Shown one piece after another: positions 1 through 9,159 of a stretch of DNA of 64,000 bases. The notes below the pieces were generated by a model. It was given only the letters and a program-made list of their open reading frames with translations. It did not search any database and was not told the origin of the DNA. This DNA comes from UTCHB3 sp964371075. Its GTDB lineage: Bacteria; Bacteroidota; Ignavibacteria; Ignavibacteriales; Ignavibacteriaceae. The translations under genes and the position numbers were made by a program. The stretch is from assembly GCA_964371075.1 (NCBI GenBank), contig CAYJKN010000003.1, positions 372,001 to 436,000 on the forward strand, given 5' to 3'. Position 1 is the stretch's first letter, and each line of letters opens with the position of its first letter.

Positions 1-520
1 AAGGTGTAGCCGGCTCTCCTAATACATAAAGACTGGTCACATTTTTATCTTCAATACTCTCGATTGTACGTAAAAATGCCTGCTGAAGCAGTCCAATGTT
101 CTCAAAACCTACAAAATAGGTCAATTCATCGAATACGAGTCTTGCCGGTTGATACTGTTCAACAACATTCACGATATCATTAAGATATTCAACAAGATAA
201 TTATCCGGATTACCTGACTCATAAACATCAAGCGGAGGTGTAACTTTTACGACGATTAACTCACCGTTGTCCATATGTGTCTGTAAATCAAAATCGACAG
301 ATGCTGCGAGGATCATCAGATCTTTTGGACGCATACTCGTGAAGTATAAACATACTTCTTTTTGCTGAATACCTGCCATCGCATATTGCAACCCGATTGT
401 GGTTCGGCCTGACTTCCTGGGCCCGATCAATACATAGGTGCCACCTCTGTAAAAACCACCCCAAGACTCGTCAACAATGCTGATCCCGGTATTGATTAGA
501 TTGATTTTTCCGTTTGCCAT
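1..520 (-). CDS. KaiC/RecA-superfamily ATPase-like protein with altered P-loop (partial, C-terminus outside window)
   Basis: I translated this partial gene by hand: about 173 residues are visible, from an ATG at 520 (MANGKINLINTG) to the window edge. It looks like the core of a KaiC/RadA-type P-loop protein. The opening ending in GTYVLIG leads to the Walker A-like segment GPRKSGRTT (residues 33-41), and a Walker B strand LVFDEL follows at 128-133. The invariant Walker A lysine is replaced by Arg39; a lysine is present three residues earlier. ATP hydrolysis may therefore be weakened or lost. The SD is weak (AAAGAAAAT). A 10-bp perfect inverted repeat lies just upstream. Its role is unknown; KaiC-like proteins serve in clock, signalling and repair contexts. 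Confidence 0.7.
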   Translation of the reverse strand, partial: MANGKINLINTGISIVDESWGGFYRGGTYVLIGPRKSGRTTIGLQYAMAGIQQKEVCLYFTSMRPKDLMILAASVDFDLQTHMDNGELIVVKVTPPLDVYESGNPDNYLVEYLNDIVNVVEQYQPARLVFDELTYFVGFENIGLLQQAFLRTIESIEDKNVTSLYVLGEPATP

Positions 521-531
521 ATTTTCTTTAC

Positions 532-597
532 TAATTGTGTGTAGCAATAATGTGCAATAATCATGCCAAGCGTTCAAAGTGTCAAATCACACAATTA
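532..597. repeat. 10-bp perfect inverted repeat upstream of the KaiC-like gene
   Basis: TAATTGTGTG at 532-541 is exactly matched by its reverse complement CACACAATTA at 588-597, with a 46-base spacer. The spacer holds a GCAATAAT direct repeat (544-551 and 554-561). The repeat ends 12 bases before the start codon at 520. It could be a pair of operator half-sites or a 5'-leader stem; the sequence alone does not decide. Confidence 0.5.
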
Positions 598-640
598 ACG
601 CTCTTTTTTCTAAAATTTTAACCTGCTATTGATTAAGAAT

Positions 641-683
641 GTATCATTATGAGACATCAAAATTAACTGTCTCGTTATGATAC
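641..683. repeat. 15-bp imperfect inverted repeat just downstream of the GH9 gene
   Basis: GTATCATTATGAGAC (641-655) pairs with GTCTCGTTATGATAC (669-683), with two mismatches and a 13-base loop. It sits 2 bases past the GH9 stop codon. No T-run follows on the minus strand, so it is more likely an mRNA 3'-end stabilising stem or a weak terminator than a canonical intrinsic terminator. Confidence 0.45.
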
Positions 684-685
684 AA

Positions 686-2389
686 CTATTTATAAAAATG
701 CGCAAAAACGAACAATGCTGTAGCATTTGAGACAATTGTTGGTTCATTTGTTACATAATCATTACGATCATCGTAATATTTTACTTCAGGTGAGTTAAAT
801 TTGTCATAAACAAAATTACTCCTCTGAATCTTGTAACCTTTTAACATTTCAGCCGGCGCCGGTCCTGCAGCAACTGCTCCGGGAAGATAACCACCGTTAA
901 AATAGCCCACCTGTGAATGAAAATATTTTGTGAACCTGCTACCGATATTATAGATAAAACTAATTCCCCAAGGATTTTTGCCCAGTACATAATCCCTCTG
1001 ATAAACCGCCACGGAATCATATATGTTACTCTTTGTCAAATCCCGGTAAAGAATAGCCTGCAATGCTATCCCAAGAAAAGTGTTGGTTGTACCCCATGAA
1101 AACGCTGTTCCCTCACCAAAGGAGTTTTTCTTTCGTGATTCGTTAAATGCCGACAGGTTATTTTCAAGATATTGTTTCATCTCGTTTGAATATTTTGCTA
1201 TCCTGTATTGAGCGAGTGAATTAATATTTCCCCAGCTCCACCAATAATCGGAATCAGCCTTTTTTGCAAGACTTATTGCCTCGGTAAGATATTGGCTGTT
1301 GTTTGTCACGAGATACATCTCCAAAGATCCCAAGGCAAGTTTACCTTCATATTTTGTATCCTGATATAATCCAATAGGATTTTGATCAAGATCGGGGGCG
1401 GTTTTCCGCAAAGCAAAAATATTGTTGGCTGCATTTAGAAGTTTGGTCGAGAATTCAGTGTCAGAAAAACGATTTTTCCAAATTCTGGAACCCATCGCAA
1501 GCGCAGCAGTATAAATTCCGATCAGATTTTTACCCATCCCGGCAAATGCAGGTCTGTCAAAACGAAGTGTGTCATTTTCAGGCATCCTCCATCCTACGGT
1601 CTGATCACGCCTGTCCTGCACTTGAATAACAAGTTTTCCGGGCTGATAATTCATCCTCAGTAGCAGGTCAAGCCCCACTCTTGCTTCCTCAAGAATATCG
1701 GGTGCACCATCTCCATTTTTGTCAAAATCAACCTTTTTGGGGTTAAACTCGTAAGCAAACAACAACATATAGGTCGAGAATGCCGTTGTGTTCAAAAACT
1801 TGGTGAAATCTCCTGCATCGTGCCACCCACCTGTAACATCCACTTTTCCCGCTGCCGGATCACCGACCACATTTGGTGAATCAAACAGGTGACACACATT
1901 GTGTAAATGCGGATTTGTGGGACCACATCTCTGTACTTTAAAGAAGAGCAATAACGAATCCACAACTTTAGCGTAAAGATTCTCACCCACCCTAAAATTG
2001 TTGGATCTGGCTTCACCACTCTCAATTACAAAAGTTCCATCAACATTTAAACCAGTGAAATCGATGATATGACAAAAATTGTAACCACCCCACCCTCCCA
2101 CACTCGGAGGAATGTTATCGGTAAAAACAACTTTCCCGGTTTTGATATCCTTTATGTTGTATTTTTTGTTCCCAAAGTCCGTTTTAGTTAAAACAACAGC
2201 AGTTTTTAATTCATTTCGCCGAAAACCAACCTGATTTACGCGAATAAAAGATTCTGCAAGTTCCTCCCCTCTTTCATCAGTAACAACAGGGATCAATTTT
2301 ACATTGTCCTCTGCCTTGTTTGATGAAGAGAAAAAACAAGACGAAAAAAGGAAAGCAAGTCCAACGACAAGAACTGTCCGTTTATACAT
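686..2389 (-). CDS. Glycoside hydrolase family 9 lipoprotein (endoglucanase/cellulase-like)
   Basis: Predicted lipid-anchored GH9 enzyme that cleaves beta-1,4-glucans or similar glycans by inversion. The ATG at 2389 is preferred over an upstream GTG at 2395; numbering here is from the ATG. A signal peptide with lipobox LFSSC gives lipidated Cys18. An N-terminal Ig-like CelD_N-type domain begins with IRVNQVGF (about residue 49). The (alpha/alpha)6 catalytic domain carries WHDAGDF (189-195), whose aspartates include the catalytic base, and NEPTIVSNA near the C-terminus, where Glu549 fits the proton donor. The 567-residue length is normal for the CelD_N plus GH9 layout, and no carbohydrate-binding or sorting domain is present. 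It is the last gene of the minus-strand run, 55 bases after the M16 pair. Substrate is not determinable; cello-, xylo- or chito-oligomers are possible. Confidence 0.88.
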   Translation of the reverse strand: MYKRTVLVVGLAFLFSSCFFSSSNKAEDNVKLIPVVTDERGEELAESFIRVNQVGFRRNELKTAVVLTKTDFGNKKYNIKDIKTGKVVFTDNIPPSVGGWGGYNFCHIIDFTGLNVDGTFVIESGEARSNNFRVGENLYAKVVDSLLLFFKVQRCGPTNPHLHNVCHLFDSPNVVGDPAAGKVDVTGGWHDAGDFTKFLNTTAFSTYMLLFAYEFNPKKVDFDKNGDGAPDILEEARVGLDLLLRMNYQPGKLVIQVQDRRDQTVGWRMPENDTLRFDRPAFAGMGKNLIGIYTAALAMGSRIWKNRFSDTEFSTKLLNAANNIFALRKTAPDLDQNPIGLYQDTKYEGKLALGSLEMYLVTNNSQYLTEAISLAKKADSDYWWSWGNINSLAQYRIAKYSNEMKQYLENNLSAFNESRKKNSFGEGTAFSWGTTNTFLGIALQAILYRDLTKSNIYDSVAVYQRDYVLGKNPWGISFIYNIGSRFTKYFHSQVGYFNGGYLPGAVAAGPAPAEMLKGYKIQRSNFVYDKFNSPEVKYYDDRNDYVTNEPTIVSNATALFVFAHFYK

Positions 2390-2450
2390 TTTCACTCAAT
2401 TTAAAATGATTAACATATAATATGTCCAAATATTTTTGCAATTCAAAGTG

Positions 2451-3953
2451 CTAATTGAATAACTCCTCAACTTTAACGATCTTAACATTCTCAGGTTTTA
2501 TATTGAGTTTAAATGAAGAGATCAATTTGTCTTCCTGCAAAACACTCTCCGGTTTGGGTGTTTGGTACTTTATAGGTGAAGGTGAGTTATTTACAAGAGC
2601 TGTTTTTAAAGCTTCTGCATCATCGGTCACAAATACGATAACCATATTCTCGGGTGAAAAGTATTTTTTAATAGCATTATTCACTTGATCTTGTGAAACA
2701 GTTGACATACTCTCTCTGAATTTTTGCAGATGCCCCGGTGCTTCCACACCATAATACCTGTCATCAATTGCATAACCGAGTCTCATCTCAGTATTAGGTG
2801 CATAATGAAGAACATATTTTTTAAGGAAGTCACGGGTCATTGTGAACCCGTCCCTGGAAATTCCTTGATCAACAAGCAAGCTGAGTTCACGAAGAGCCGC
2901 CCGCAAAGCGAAATGTTTGGTTTCGTTGGGAACCGGTCTAATCCAAATCTCAAATAAATGTTTTTTTAATGGCACATTAACAGGTGGTTTTGAGAGTCGT
3001 CCACCATTTGGATAATACTCGATATAACTGTAATCGCCGTAGTTAAGCCCTCTTGCTTCTCTAATCACCTGATAAAGATGGGAGCTTGAATTTCTGTGTT
3101 CACCCAGCCAGGAGTTGGCAAGAGCCAAAGGATACCACTCAGGATTATTCCTTAAGATATCGATTGGATATCCCATTGATATAGCGGTAGCGTTTGTCTT
3201 TTTCTCAACAATTACAACATTAAGACCTGTAATTGTCGCCGGAAGAATATCGATGCCTTTATTTAAGTCACCTTCGGGCAGTTTTTCCAATTCATCCCAA
3301 ACCTTGTTAACCAGATTTTCGTCATATCCCCCACCAATGGCGAGAGCAAAATTACTTTTGTTAAAATATCTTTTATAAAACTGTTTTACGTCATCAAGAG
3401 TGATACTCTTTAAACTACTGATAGTACCGGTTGTTAAATGTCCGTAAGGTGTATTTTTATATATCTCGTTATACAAAACGGCTTTTCCGAGTTCTTCATC
3501 ACTTGAATAGCGAAGTGAAGTTGAGAGGTAACTGATTGCCTCATCTTTTACTCTGTTAAAATCTTCTTCTCTGAACCCGGGTTCATGCAATTGACCGATA
3601 AAAAGTGGAAGATATTCGTTGAGATTATCACGATGAACTGATCCACTGTAAACACAATTCTCTTTCGAAACAGATGCATAATAACCTGCTGCAAGAGGAT
3701 AAAGTTTTTCAAGAATCTGTGAGTAAGTGAAATTTTTTGTTCCACCTTCATTTAGAAGGGCTGCTGTTAAAGCTGCAAGACCTTCTTTCCCTTTTGGGTC
3801 ATCTTTTGATCCGGCGTTGAACCACACCTTAAATACAATTACCGGTTCTTCTGTTTTCAGAAGGAATAATCTATCTTTGTCGATTGCAGAAATGTTGCTC
3901 ATAATTACGATTGTCAATAAAAGACTTAAAAATTTAATATTTCTTGTAAACAT
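2451..3953 (-). CDS. M16-family peptidase homologue lacking the zinc motif (probable non-catalytic partner)
   Basis: A 500-residue exported protein with the M16 (insulinase/processing peptidase) fold: a signal peptide (about residues 1-23) and the N-terminal half starting KVWFNAGSKDDPKGKEGLAA. Where active members have HxxEH it reads LTAALLNEG, so the zinc-binding histidines are absent. The protein should be inactive and act as the partner that closes the substrate chamber, as in bacterial M16B heterodimers. It starts one base after the stop of the active M16 gene, so the two are surely co-translated. Start is ATG. It probably works in the periplasm on short peptides. Confidence 0.85.
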   Translation of the reverse strand: MFTRNIKFLSLLLTIVIMSNISAIDKDRLFLLKTEEPVIVFKVWFNAGSKDDPKGKEGLAALTAALLNEGGTKNFTYSQILEKLYPLAAGYYASVSKENCVYSGSVHRDNLNEYLPLFIGQLHEPGFREEDFNRVKDEAISYLSTSLRYSSDEELGKAVLYNEIYKNTPYGHLTTGTISSLKSITLDDVKQFYKRYFNKSNFALAIGGGYDENLVNKVWDELEKLPEGDLNKGIDILPATITGLNVVIVEKKTNATAISMGYPIDILRNNPEWYPLALANSWLGEHRNSSSHLYQVIREARGLNYGDYSYIEYYPNGGRLSKPPVNVPLKKHLFEIWIRPVPNETKHFALRAALRELSLLVDQGISRDGFTMTRDFLKKYVLHYAPNTEMRLGYAIDDRYYGVEAPGHLQKFRESMSTVSQDQVNNAIKKYFSPENMVIVFVTDDAEALKTALVNNSPSPIKYQTPKPESVLQEDKLISSFKLNIKPENVKIVKVEELFN

Positions 3954-3954
3954 C

Positions 3955-5280
3955 TTAGTTTCCTGTCAAAATTACTTGGTTTCTGCTCTCTTTAACAAAA
4001 TATTTGTTCACCGCTCTCTGAATATCTTCAGGCGTTATTTCCATCATCTGGATAAAATATTCGTCAAGCACTTCGATATCACCTGTAAGTGTTATAAACA
4101 TTGGTAACACTGATGCAACAGATTCAGGACTGTCGAGTCCCATCAGAAATTGATATTTCATCCTTTTTTTCAAATTATCCAATTGGTCTTTTGAAACCGG
4201 ATTATTCTTGAAGTGTTCGATGGTTTTTTCGATCTCTGCGATAACATAATCCATATCACTTTCCGCTTTCACTCTCGAATAAATCATGAATGGGAATGGA
4301 TCACGTTTTGTTTGTGCTCCGGCAGAGACAAACTGAACTTTCTGTTCATCGAGTACCAGTTTTTTATACAACTCACTTGTTTCTCCAAATGCAAGGTCTG
4401 CAAATGGTAACATTGCCATATAATCTTTATTGTAAACATTAAAAGCGTCGTATTTATAACCAATAGCTACCAAAGGAAGTGTTTTCCCGTCATATTTAAT
4501 CTTAGCTTCGCGAGGAGCCGTCTGTTTTGGTTCGGGTTCAATTTTGGGAGAAACATAACCAGGCTTCCAGGGAGAATAATAATCCTCAACCATTTTGCTT
4601 ACCTTTTCAGGATCAAAATCACCTGTAATTACCAAAACACAGTTTTCTGGTCGGTAATATCTGTTATAAAATGAAAGACTGTATTCATACTGATTTGGCA
4701 TATCTTTGATGTCAGCTTCAAAACCTATGGTAGTATGTTTGTAAGTATGTTTATCAAATGCCATATCCTGAAATTTCTCAAATAAAACCGAAAATGGATT
4801 TGTGACACTTTTACGATATTCACCATAAACAGCCCCTGATTCGGTCATAAACTGATCTTTGGGGTAGTTCAGGTTTCTAAATCTGTCAGATTCCAAATCC
4901 ATCACTTTGTCAAGATCCTCAGCGGCAAAATTTAGGTGGTAAACTGTTAGATCATCGTCGGTGTATGCATTTGCATCGGCACCAATTGTGGTTGTGACCG
5001 AATCAAAAAGAGGATATTTGTTTGTACCCCTAAACATCATGTGCTCAAAAAAGTGAGCAAAGCCACTTTTACCCGGCTCCCACTCATCCCGACTGCCTGT
5101 TCTTACTACTGTGTAGTAGGAAACAAGCCCGCTCCCCGGCATAGGGATCAATAATGCCTTAAAGCCATTGTTTAGATTAACACGGTGCACTTTATATGGA
5201 AATACACCACCTGCTGAAATTTCGATTGTTGTCATAATCAACACTATCAGAACCAATTTAATAATTGAATAACGCGTCAT
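3955..5280 (-). CDS. M16B zinc metallopeptidase, catalytic subunit
   Basis: A 441-residue zinc peptidase with an N-terminal signal peptide (about 1-23). The inverted zinc motif HFFEH lies at residues 76-80 and is followed by MMFRGT, typical of the family. Glu154, in GAVYGEYRKS, is placed correctly (about 75 residues on) to be the third zinc ligand. The C-terminal half keeps the second M16 domain (YYRPENCVLVITGDF). It forms an active/inactive pair with the next gene, one base apart. M16B pairs degrade peptides of roughly 10-30 residues; a periplasmic peptide-scavenging or signal-peptide clearance role is an inference. Confidence 0.9.
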   Translation of the reverse strand: MTRYSIIKLVLIVLIMTTIEISAGGVFPYKVHRVNLNNGFKALLIPMPGSGLVSYYTVVRTGSRDEWEPGKSGFAHFFEHMMFRGTNKYPLFDSVTTTIGADANAYTDDDLTVYHLNFAAEDLDKVMDLESDRFRNLNYPKDQFMTESGAVYGEYRKSVTNPFSVLFEKFQDMAFDKHTYKHTTIGFEADIKDMPNQYEYSLSFYNRYYRPENCVLVITGDFDPEKVSKMVEDYYSPWKPGYVSPKIEPEPKQTAPREAKIKYDGKTLPLVAIGYKYDAFNVYNKDYMAMLPFADLAFGETSELYKKLVLDEQKVQFVSAGAQTKRDPFPFMIYSRVKAESDMDYVIAEIEKTIEHFKNNPVSKDQLDNLKKRMKYQFLMGLDSPESVASVLPMFITLTGDIEVLDEYFIQMMEITPEDIQRAVNKYFVKESRNQVILTGN

Positions 5281-5299
5281 AATTTACTTTGCTCCGTTT

Positions 5300-6430
5300 T
5301 TAAATTTTTTCTATCCCAATTCCGGGGAGTTTGGAAATGGAAACTTTACCATCAATAATTTTGGTACCATTATAAAGATCGTTACTTATCAGTAATGCTC
5401 CATCGAGATCAGCCCAAAGTGCTTTTGGAGACAGGTGAGCAGCAGCCGAAATGGCACAGGATGTTTCTGTCATGCATCCGATCATAACTTTTAAACCGAG
5501 ACTGTCTGCAAGCCCGATCATTTTGTTTGCATTTCGCATCCCACCACACTTCATTAATTTGATATTGATTCCGGAATAGATACCGTGAGCTTTTACCACA
5601 TCCTTAAGCCCCTGAACCGCTTCATCGCCAATTGTAGGCAACGGGCTGTTTTGGGTAAGCCAGGCATTATCATCGAGTTTTTGTTTATCCATCGGTTGCT
5701 CAATGAATACAATTCCCTTTTCTTTTAACCAGTGAATCATGTCGAGGGCAAAATGTTTATCTTTCCAACCTTGATTAACATCCACACAAATTGGAACATC
5801 GGTTACAGACCTGATCGTCTCAATCATCTCTTTATCTGTATCTCTTCCAAGTTTCACTTTTAAAATTTTATATTCAGCGGCTTCCTTTACTTTGGTTTTA
5901 ACCACTTCAGGAGTATCAATGCCTATTGTAAAACTTGTAAAAGGTGTTTTTTCAGGATCATATCCCCAAATTTTATACCAGGGTTGACCGATCAACTTAC
6001 CCACAAGATCATGCAGAGCGATATCCACAGATGCTTTTGCAGCATAGTTACCGGTATCAACTGTGTCGAGGTAGTCAATTATTTCTTCCAATTTAAATGG
6101 ATCATTAAATTGACCAAGATTTACCTTTGAAAGAAAGGTCGAAGCTGTTTCATGGCTTTCTCCCAAATAAGGAGGCATTGAAGCTTCGCCATAACCAACC
6201 AAATCGCCATATTGAATTTCAGTGAGCATCACCGGTGTGGTTGTTCGTGAGCTGTTTGCCAATGTAAAAACATGTTTAAGTTCGAGAGTGTAGGGTCTAA
6301 AGCTTAATTTTAATTTTTCAGTATTCATTCTGTTTACCGCAAATTTTGATATTGAACCGGCATTTCCTGCAACAACAGCCGCCCCCGCAAGGAGGGAGGC
6401 TTTTTTAATAAAATTTCTGCGCGAATCCAT
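5300..6430 (-). CDS. Tat-exported dipeptide epimerase (L-Ala-D/L-Glu epimerase type, enolase superfamily)
   Basis: Enolase-superfamily enzyme of the dipeptide-epimerase branch, which interconverts L-Ala-D-Glu and L-Ala-L-Glu from murein peptides. The ATG at 6430 follows GAGG by five bases; a TTG one codon earlier is less likely. The N-terminus MDSRRNFIKKASLLAG is a twin-arginine signal. Catalytic and metal residues are recognisable: KVK (Lys191/Lys193), Asp217 in VDVNQG, Glu244 in IEQP, Asp269 in IGDEA, and the second base lysine in NIKLMK (about 291-294). It starts 7 bases after the stop of an NlpC/P60 peptidase, which releases such dipeptides, supporting this specificity over o-succinylbenzoate synthase. 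Export of the epimerase is unusual because the E. coli enzyme is cytoplasmic. Confidence 0.85.
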   Translation of the reverse strand: MDSRRNFIKKASLLAGAAVVAGNAGSISKFAVNRMNTEKLKLSFRPYTLELKHVFTLANSSRTTTPVMLTEIQYGDLVGYGEASMPPYLGESHETASTFLSKVNLGQFNDPFKLEEIIDYLDTVDTGNYAAKASVDIALHDLVGKLIGQPWYKIWGYDPEKTPFTSFTIGIDTPEVVKTKVKEAAEYKILKVKLGRDTDKEMIETIRSVTDVPICVDVNQGWKDKHFALDMIHWLKEKGIVFIEQPMDKQKLDDNAWLTQNSPLPTIGDEAVQGLKDVVKAHGIYSGINIKLMKCGGMRNANKMIGLADSLGLKVMIGCMTETSCAISAAAHLSPKALWADLDGALLISNDLYNGTKIIDGKVSISKLPGIGIEKI

Positions 6431-6437
6431 CAAATCC

Positions 6438-7625
6438 TCATTTGAAAAATATTTTCTGATTGAGTTTTATTATACCCGGCGAGTCGAGACTCGTAAGTAT
6501 CCTTCTTGCTTTCACTAACATGGAAGTCCGATATTCACTGAATATTGGGCTTTTTGGGTCAAAACTGTTGATTTTTACCATTCCGGCAGCATGAATAAAC
6601 TCTTTATTGCCCAGATAAATCCCCACATGAGTAATTCTTTGATCTTTCCCCGGTGGAGGTTCAGGTCCAAAAAACACGAGATCCCCTCTTTTTAACTTGT
6701 CATAACCACCCGAAATATCAACTTCCTCACCATATAAACATTGCTGTGAGGCGTCTCTGGCCAGTTGCACACCATTCAGGAAATAAACTGTTTTGGTGAA
6801 CCCACTGCAATCCATCCCTTTTGGTGAAGTCCCACCCCAAAGATATGGCACACCCATAAATTTTTTAGCAGTTTTGATAATTTCGTTTGGATCAGGTTTT
6901 AAGTTTTTTAACCATTTTTTAAGTGGTTTTGCAGATTTTGACGGAATAAATCCTTTTCTTCCGTCAGGAAATTCAACTGAATAACTCTTTTTGCCTGCAT
7001 CGCGAAGCAATAATATTCCACCGGCAGTGATATCAGAAATTGTACCATCATCCATTTTTGGAGATGAGAACACCAATCCATAAACATCAGTATAAATTAT
7101 TTTATCAGCCGCCATCCACTTGGAAAACTGGTCGGCAGTCATAAGTTCTATACCTGCACCATCGATCCAGCCAATATAATTATCCGGAGTTTGTATCAAA
7201 AACCAGTCATCGTCCGCATCTTTTAATACCTTAACTGTGGTACCGAGTAACGATTGAGTAACCAGCTCCGCAGAATGGTCAGGCTTTTGTCTGATGTTAC
7301 CAACAGAGAGAGTTATAACAGCCTGTTCCAAACCGTTTAATGATTTTAGAGGAAGCCGGACAACCTGATCTTTGATTGTATAGTTATACAACATCGATTT
7401 CAGCTCATCCATTGCTTCAGGCACAGTTGTTTCACCTGTGATTACAAGAATATCTGAAGCCGGAACATCAAATTTAAGATCAAGGATTGCGGTTCTTTTA
7501 TCAGGAGCGTATTTACTTTTAACTGCCATGTAGGCTCCATCCATTTGGGACAGACCAATAACTTGTGCTGACATTTTAAAACCAAAGGTTAAGAACAAAA
7601 TTGTTAATGCAATATTTCTAATCAT
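6438..7625 (-). CDS. NlpC/P60 murein endopeptidase with SH3-like domains
   Basis: Secreted cell-wall peptidase expected to cut the gamma-D-Glu-diamino acid bond of murein stem peptides. Signal peptide 1-20 is cleaved before Gln21 (KMSA|Q). Two bacterial SH3-like segments follow: about 107-160, with RQKPDHSAE and the IGWIDG strand, and about 175-235. The NlpC/P60 domain spans about 245-375, with catalytic Cys273 in MDCSGF, His333 in ITHVGIYLG and polar His345 in FIHAAG. This is the layout of dipeptidyl-peptidase VI-like enzymes (YkfC type), which are often coupled to a dipeptide epimerase exactly as here. ATG start. Confidence 0.9.
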   Translation of the reverse strand: MIRNIALTILFLTFGFKMSAQVIGLSQMDGAYMAVKSKYAPDKRTAILDLKFDVPASDILVITGETTVPEAMDELKSMLYNYTIKDQVVRLPLKSLNGLEQAVITLSVGNIRQKPDHSAELVTQSLLGTTVKVLKDADDDWFLIQTPDNYIGWIDGAGIELMTADQFSKWMAADKIIYTDVYGLVFSSPKMDDGTISDITAGGILLLRDAGKKSYSVEFPDGRKGFIPSKSAKPLKKWLKNLKPDPNEIIKTAKKFMGVPYLWGGTSPKGMDCSGFTKTVYFLNGVQLARDASQQCLYGEEVDISGGYDKLKRGDLVFFGPEPPPGKDQRITHVGIYLGNKEFIHAAGMVKINSFDPKSPIFSEYRTSMLVKARRILTSLDSPGIIKLNQKIFFK

Positions 7626-7639
7626 ATACTTAATAATTT

Positions 7640-9148
7640 CTAAAAATCAAAATAAATTGGTGGTGCCATTTCTGCCATCATGATTTGAGATGCCAGGTAA
7701 AGAAACAAACCGAGCAGAATTCCCAATGCCCAAACAGGTGATTTCATCAACGATTCTCTGATTTTGTTTTTCACTTTTTCAGGGAAAAATATGATTAATA
7801 TTCCCAGGAGAGCAAGAATTGTAACTCCCGGAAAACCACCGTAAAATTGCGAAAAAACACCCGGATGCAGGTTTTCTGTCACCTGAGTGTAGATCATCGG
7901 TATTTTTTCAAGTGTATCCACTCTGAAAAATATCCATGTGAATGTTATGATATTAAAAGTGATGAATCCTCTTACAAAATTAAGTCCACGGCTATCTTTC
8001 AGACCAACTGAAGTTAAACCCTTTTTACGGAGTTTTCTGGTGAGGACAGAGACGCCCATAATTACACCGTGTATTGCACCCCAGATTATAAAACCCCAGG
8101 TGGCCCCGTGCCACAATCCACAGAGTGTAAATGTAACAATCAGCGCAATTGCATTGCCATACTCTTTTAATCCTCTTAAACCCATCTGTAAAGGGCTAAA
8201 AAGATAATCGAGTAGCCAACGGGAGAGAGATATATGCCACTTCCGCCAAAAGTCAGCAACACTTGTTGCTTTATATGGCGAATTAAAGTTGTCAATTATC
8301 TTATATCCAAAAAGCAGGGCAATCCCTACTGCCATATCAGAATATCCTGAAAAATCGAAATAGATTTGAATGGAATATCCATAGATTGCAATAAGATTCT
8401 CTGTTCCCGTAAATCTTAACGGGTCTTCAAATACACGATTAATAAAATTTAAAGAAATGTAATCTGATATGATCAATTTCTTAATTACACCGGAGATAAG
8501 GTAAAATACTGCGAGACCAATAACCGGTTTCCCCTCCTCAGAGGTGAGCAGGTTTACTTTACCTTGTGGTATAAATTCATCGGCTCTGTCGATTGGACCT
8601 GCTTGAACATTACCAAAAAAGGTAACATAAAGCATAAAATCATCCAATGCGGGCAATTCTTCATACTTTTCGTAATAGATGTCAAATAAATAACTTAACA
8701 CTTTAAAAATGTAGAATGAAATACCAATCGGCAGGATTATATCAAGAGGTGTGAACTCACCCCCACCAATTCCTGATACTGATTCGAGTATAAAATTGGT
8801 GTATTTGAAGTAACCAAGCAACCCGATATTTATAACTACCATCAACCAAAGCAGATAGCGTCGTTTATCAATATCAGCTGTCTTGAATAATATATAACCA
8901 AAACCATAGTTTACAACACCAACACCAAGGAGGAGGATCAGGAATAGTCCACCTATCTTGTAGTAAATAAAGAAAGAAAAGAGCAAGAGGAACCATGCCC
9001 TTAATTTCTGGTTGGGATAGAGAATATGGTAAATTAGTAGTCCACCGGCAAGGATGAACAAAAAAGTGAGTGTACCAAACTGAAGAGGACTATCCGGATT
9101 GTAGGCAAATAGTCCCAGAAGTTTGGAAAAATCGATATTAAAGTTCAA
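7640..9148 (-). CDS. MBOAT-family membrane O-acyltransferase (DltB/AlgI-like)
   Basis: Polytopic 502-residue acyltransferase with around ten or more hydrophobic helices, likely moving an acyl group across the inner membrane to an envelope acceptor. MBOAT signatures are present: FWRKWHISLSRW (about 300-311) and LCGLWHGATWG (343-352), the latter containing the conserved active-site His347. The start is TTG with AGGT seven bases upstream; no earlier ATG exists. It follows an acyl carrier protein by 11 bases and a fatty-acyl-AMP ligase-like gene, giving the same component set as dltA-B-C-D. The acyl group and the acceptor (murein, exopolysaccharide or glycan) are unknown. Confidence 0.9.
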   Translation of the reverse strand: MNFNIDFSKLLGLFAYNPDSPLQFGTLTFLFILAGGLLIYHILYPNQKLRAWFLLLFSFFIYYKIGGLFLILLLGVGVVNYGFGYILFKTADIDKRRYLLWLMVVINIGLLGYFKYTNFILESVSGIGGGEFTPLDIILPIGISFYIFKVLSYLFDIYYEKYEELPALDDFMLYVTFFGNVQAGPIDRADEFIPQGKVNLLTSEEGKPVIGLAVFYLISGVIKKLIISDYISLNFINRVFEDPLRFTGTENLIAIYGYSIQIYFDFSGYSDMAVGIALLFGYKIIDNFNSPYKATSVADFWRKWHISLSRWLLDYLFSPLQMGLRGLKEYGNAIALIVTFTLCGLWHGATWGFIIWGAIHGVIMGVSVLTRKLRKKGLTSVGLKDSRGLNFVRGFITFNIITFTWIFFRVDTLEKIPMIYTQVTENLHPGVFSQFYGGFPGVTILALLGILIIFFPEKVKNKIRESLMKSPVWALGILLGLFLYLASQIMMAEMAPPIYFDF

Positions 9149-9159
9149 TTAATTACCTG

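Noticed and set aside
5300..6430. The enolase-superfamily gene as MenC (o-succinylbenzoate synthase), which the men cluster lacks
   Set aside because: It has a Tat signal, dipeptide-epimerase residues (KVK, IGDEA, NIKLMK) and sits directly after an NlpC/P60 peptidase, the classic context for L-Ala-D/L-Glu epimerase. It is also 30 kb away from the men genes.
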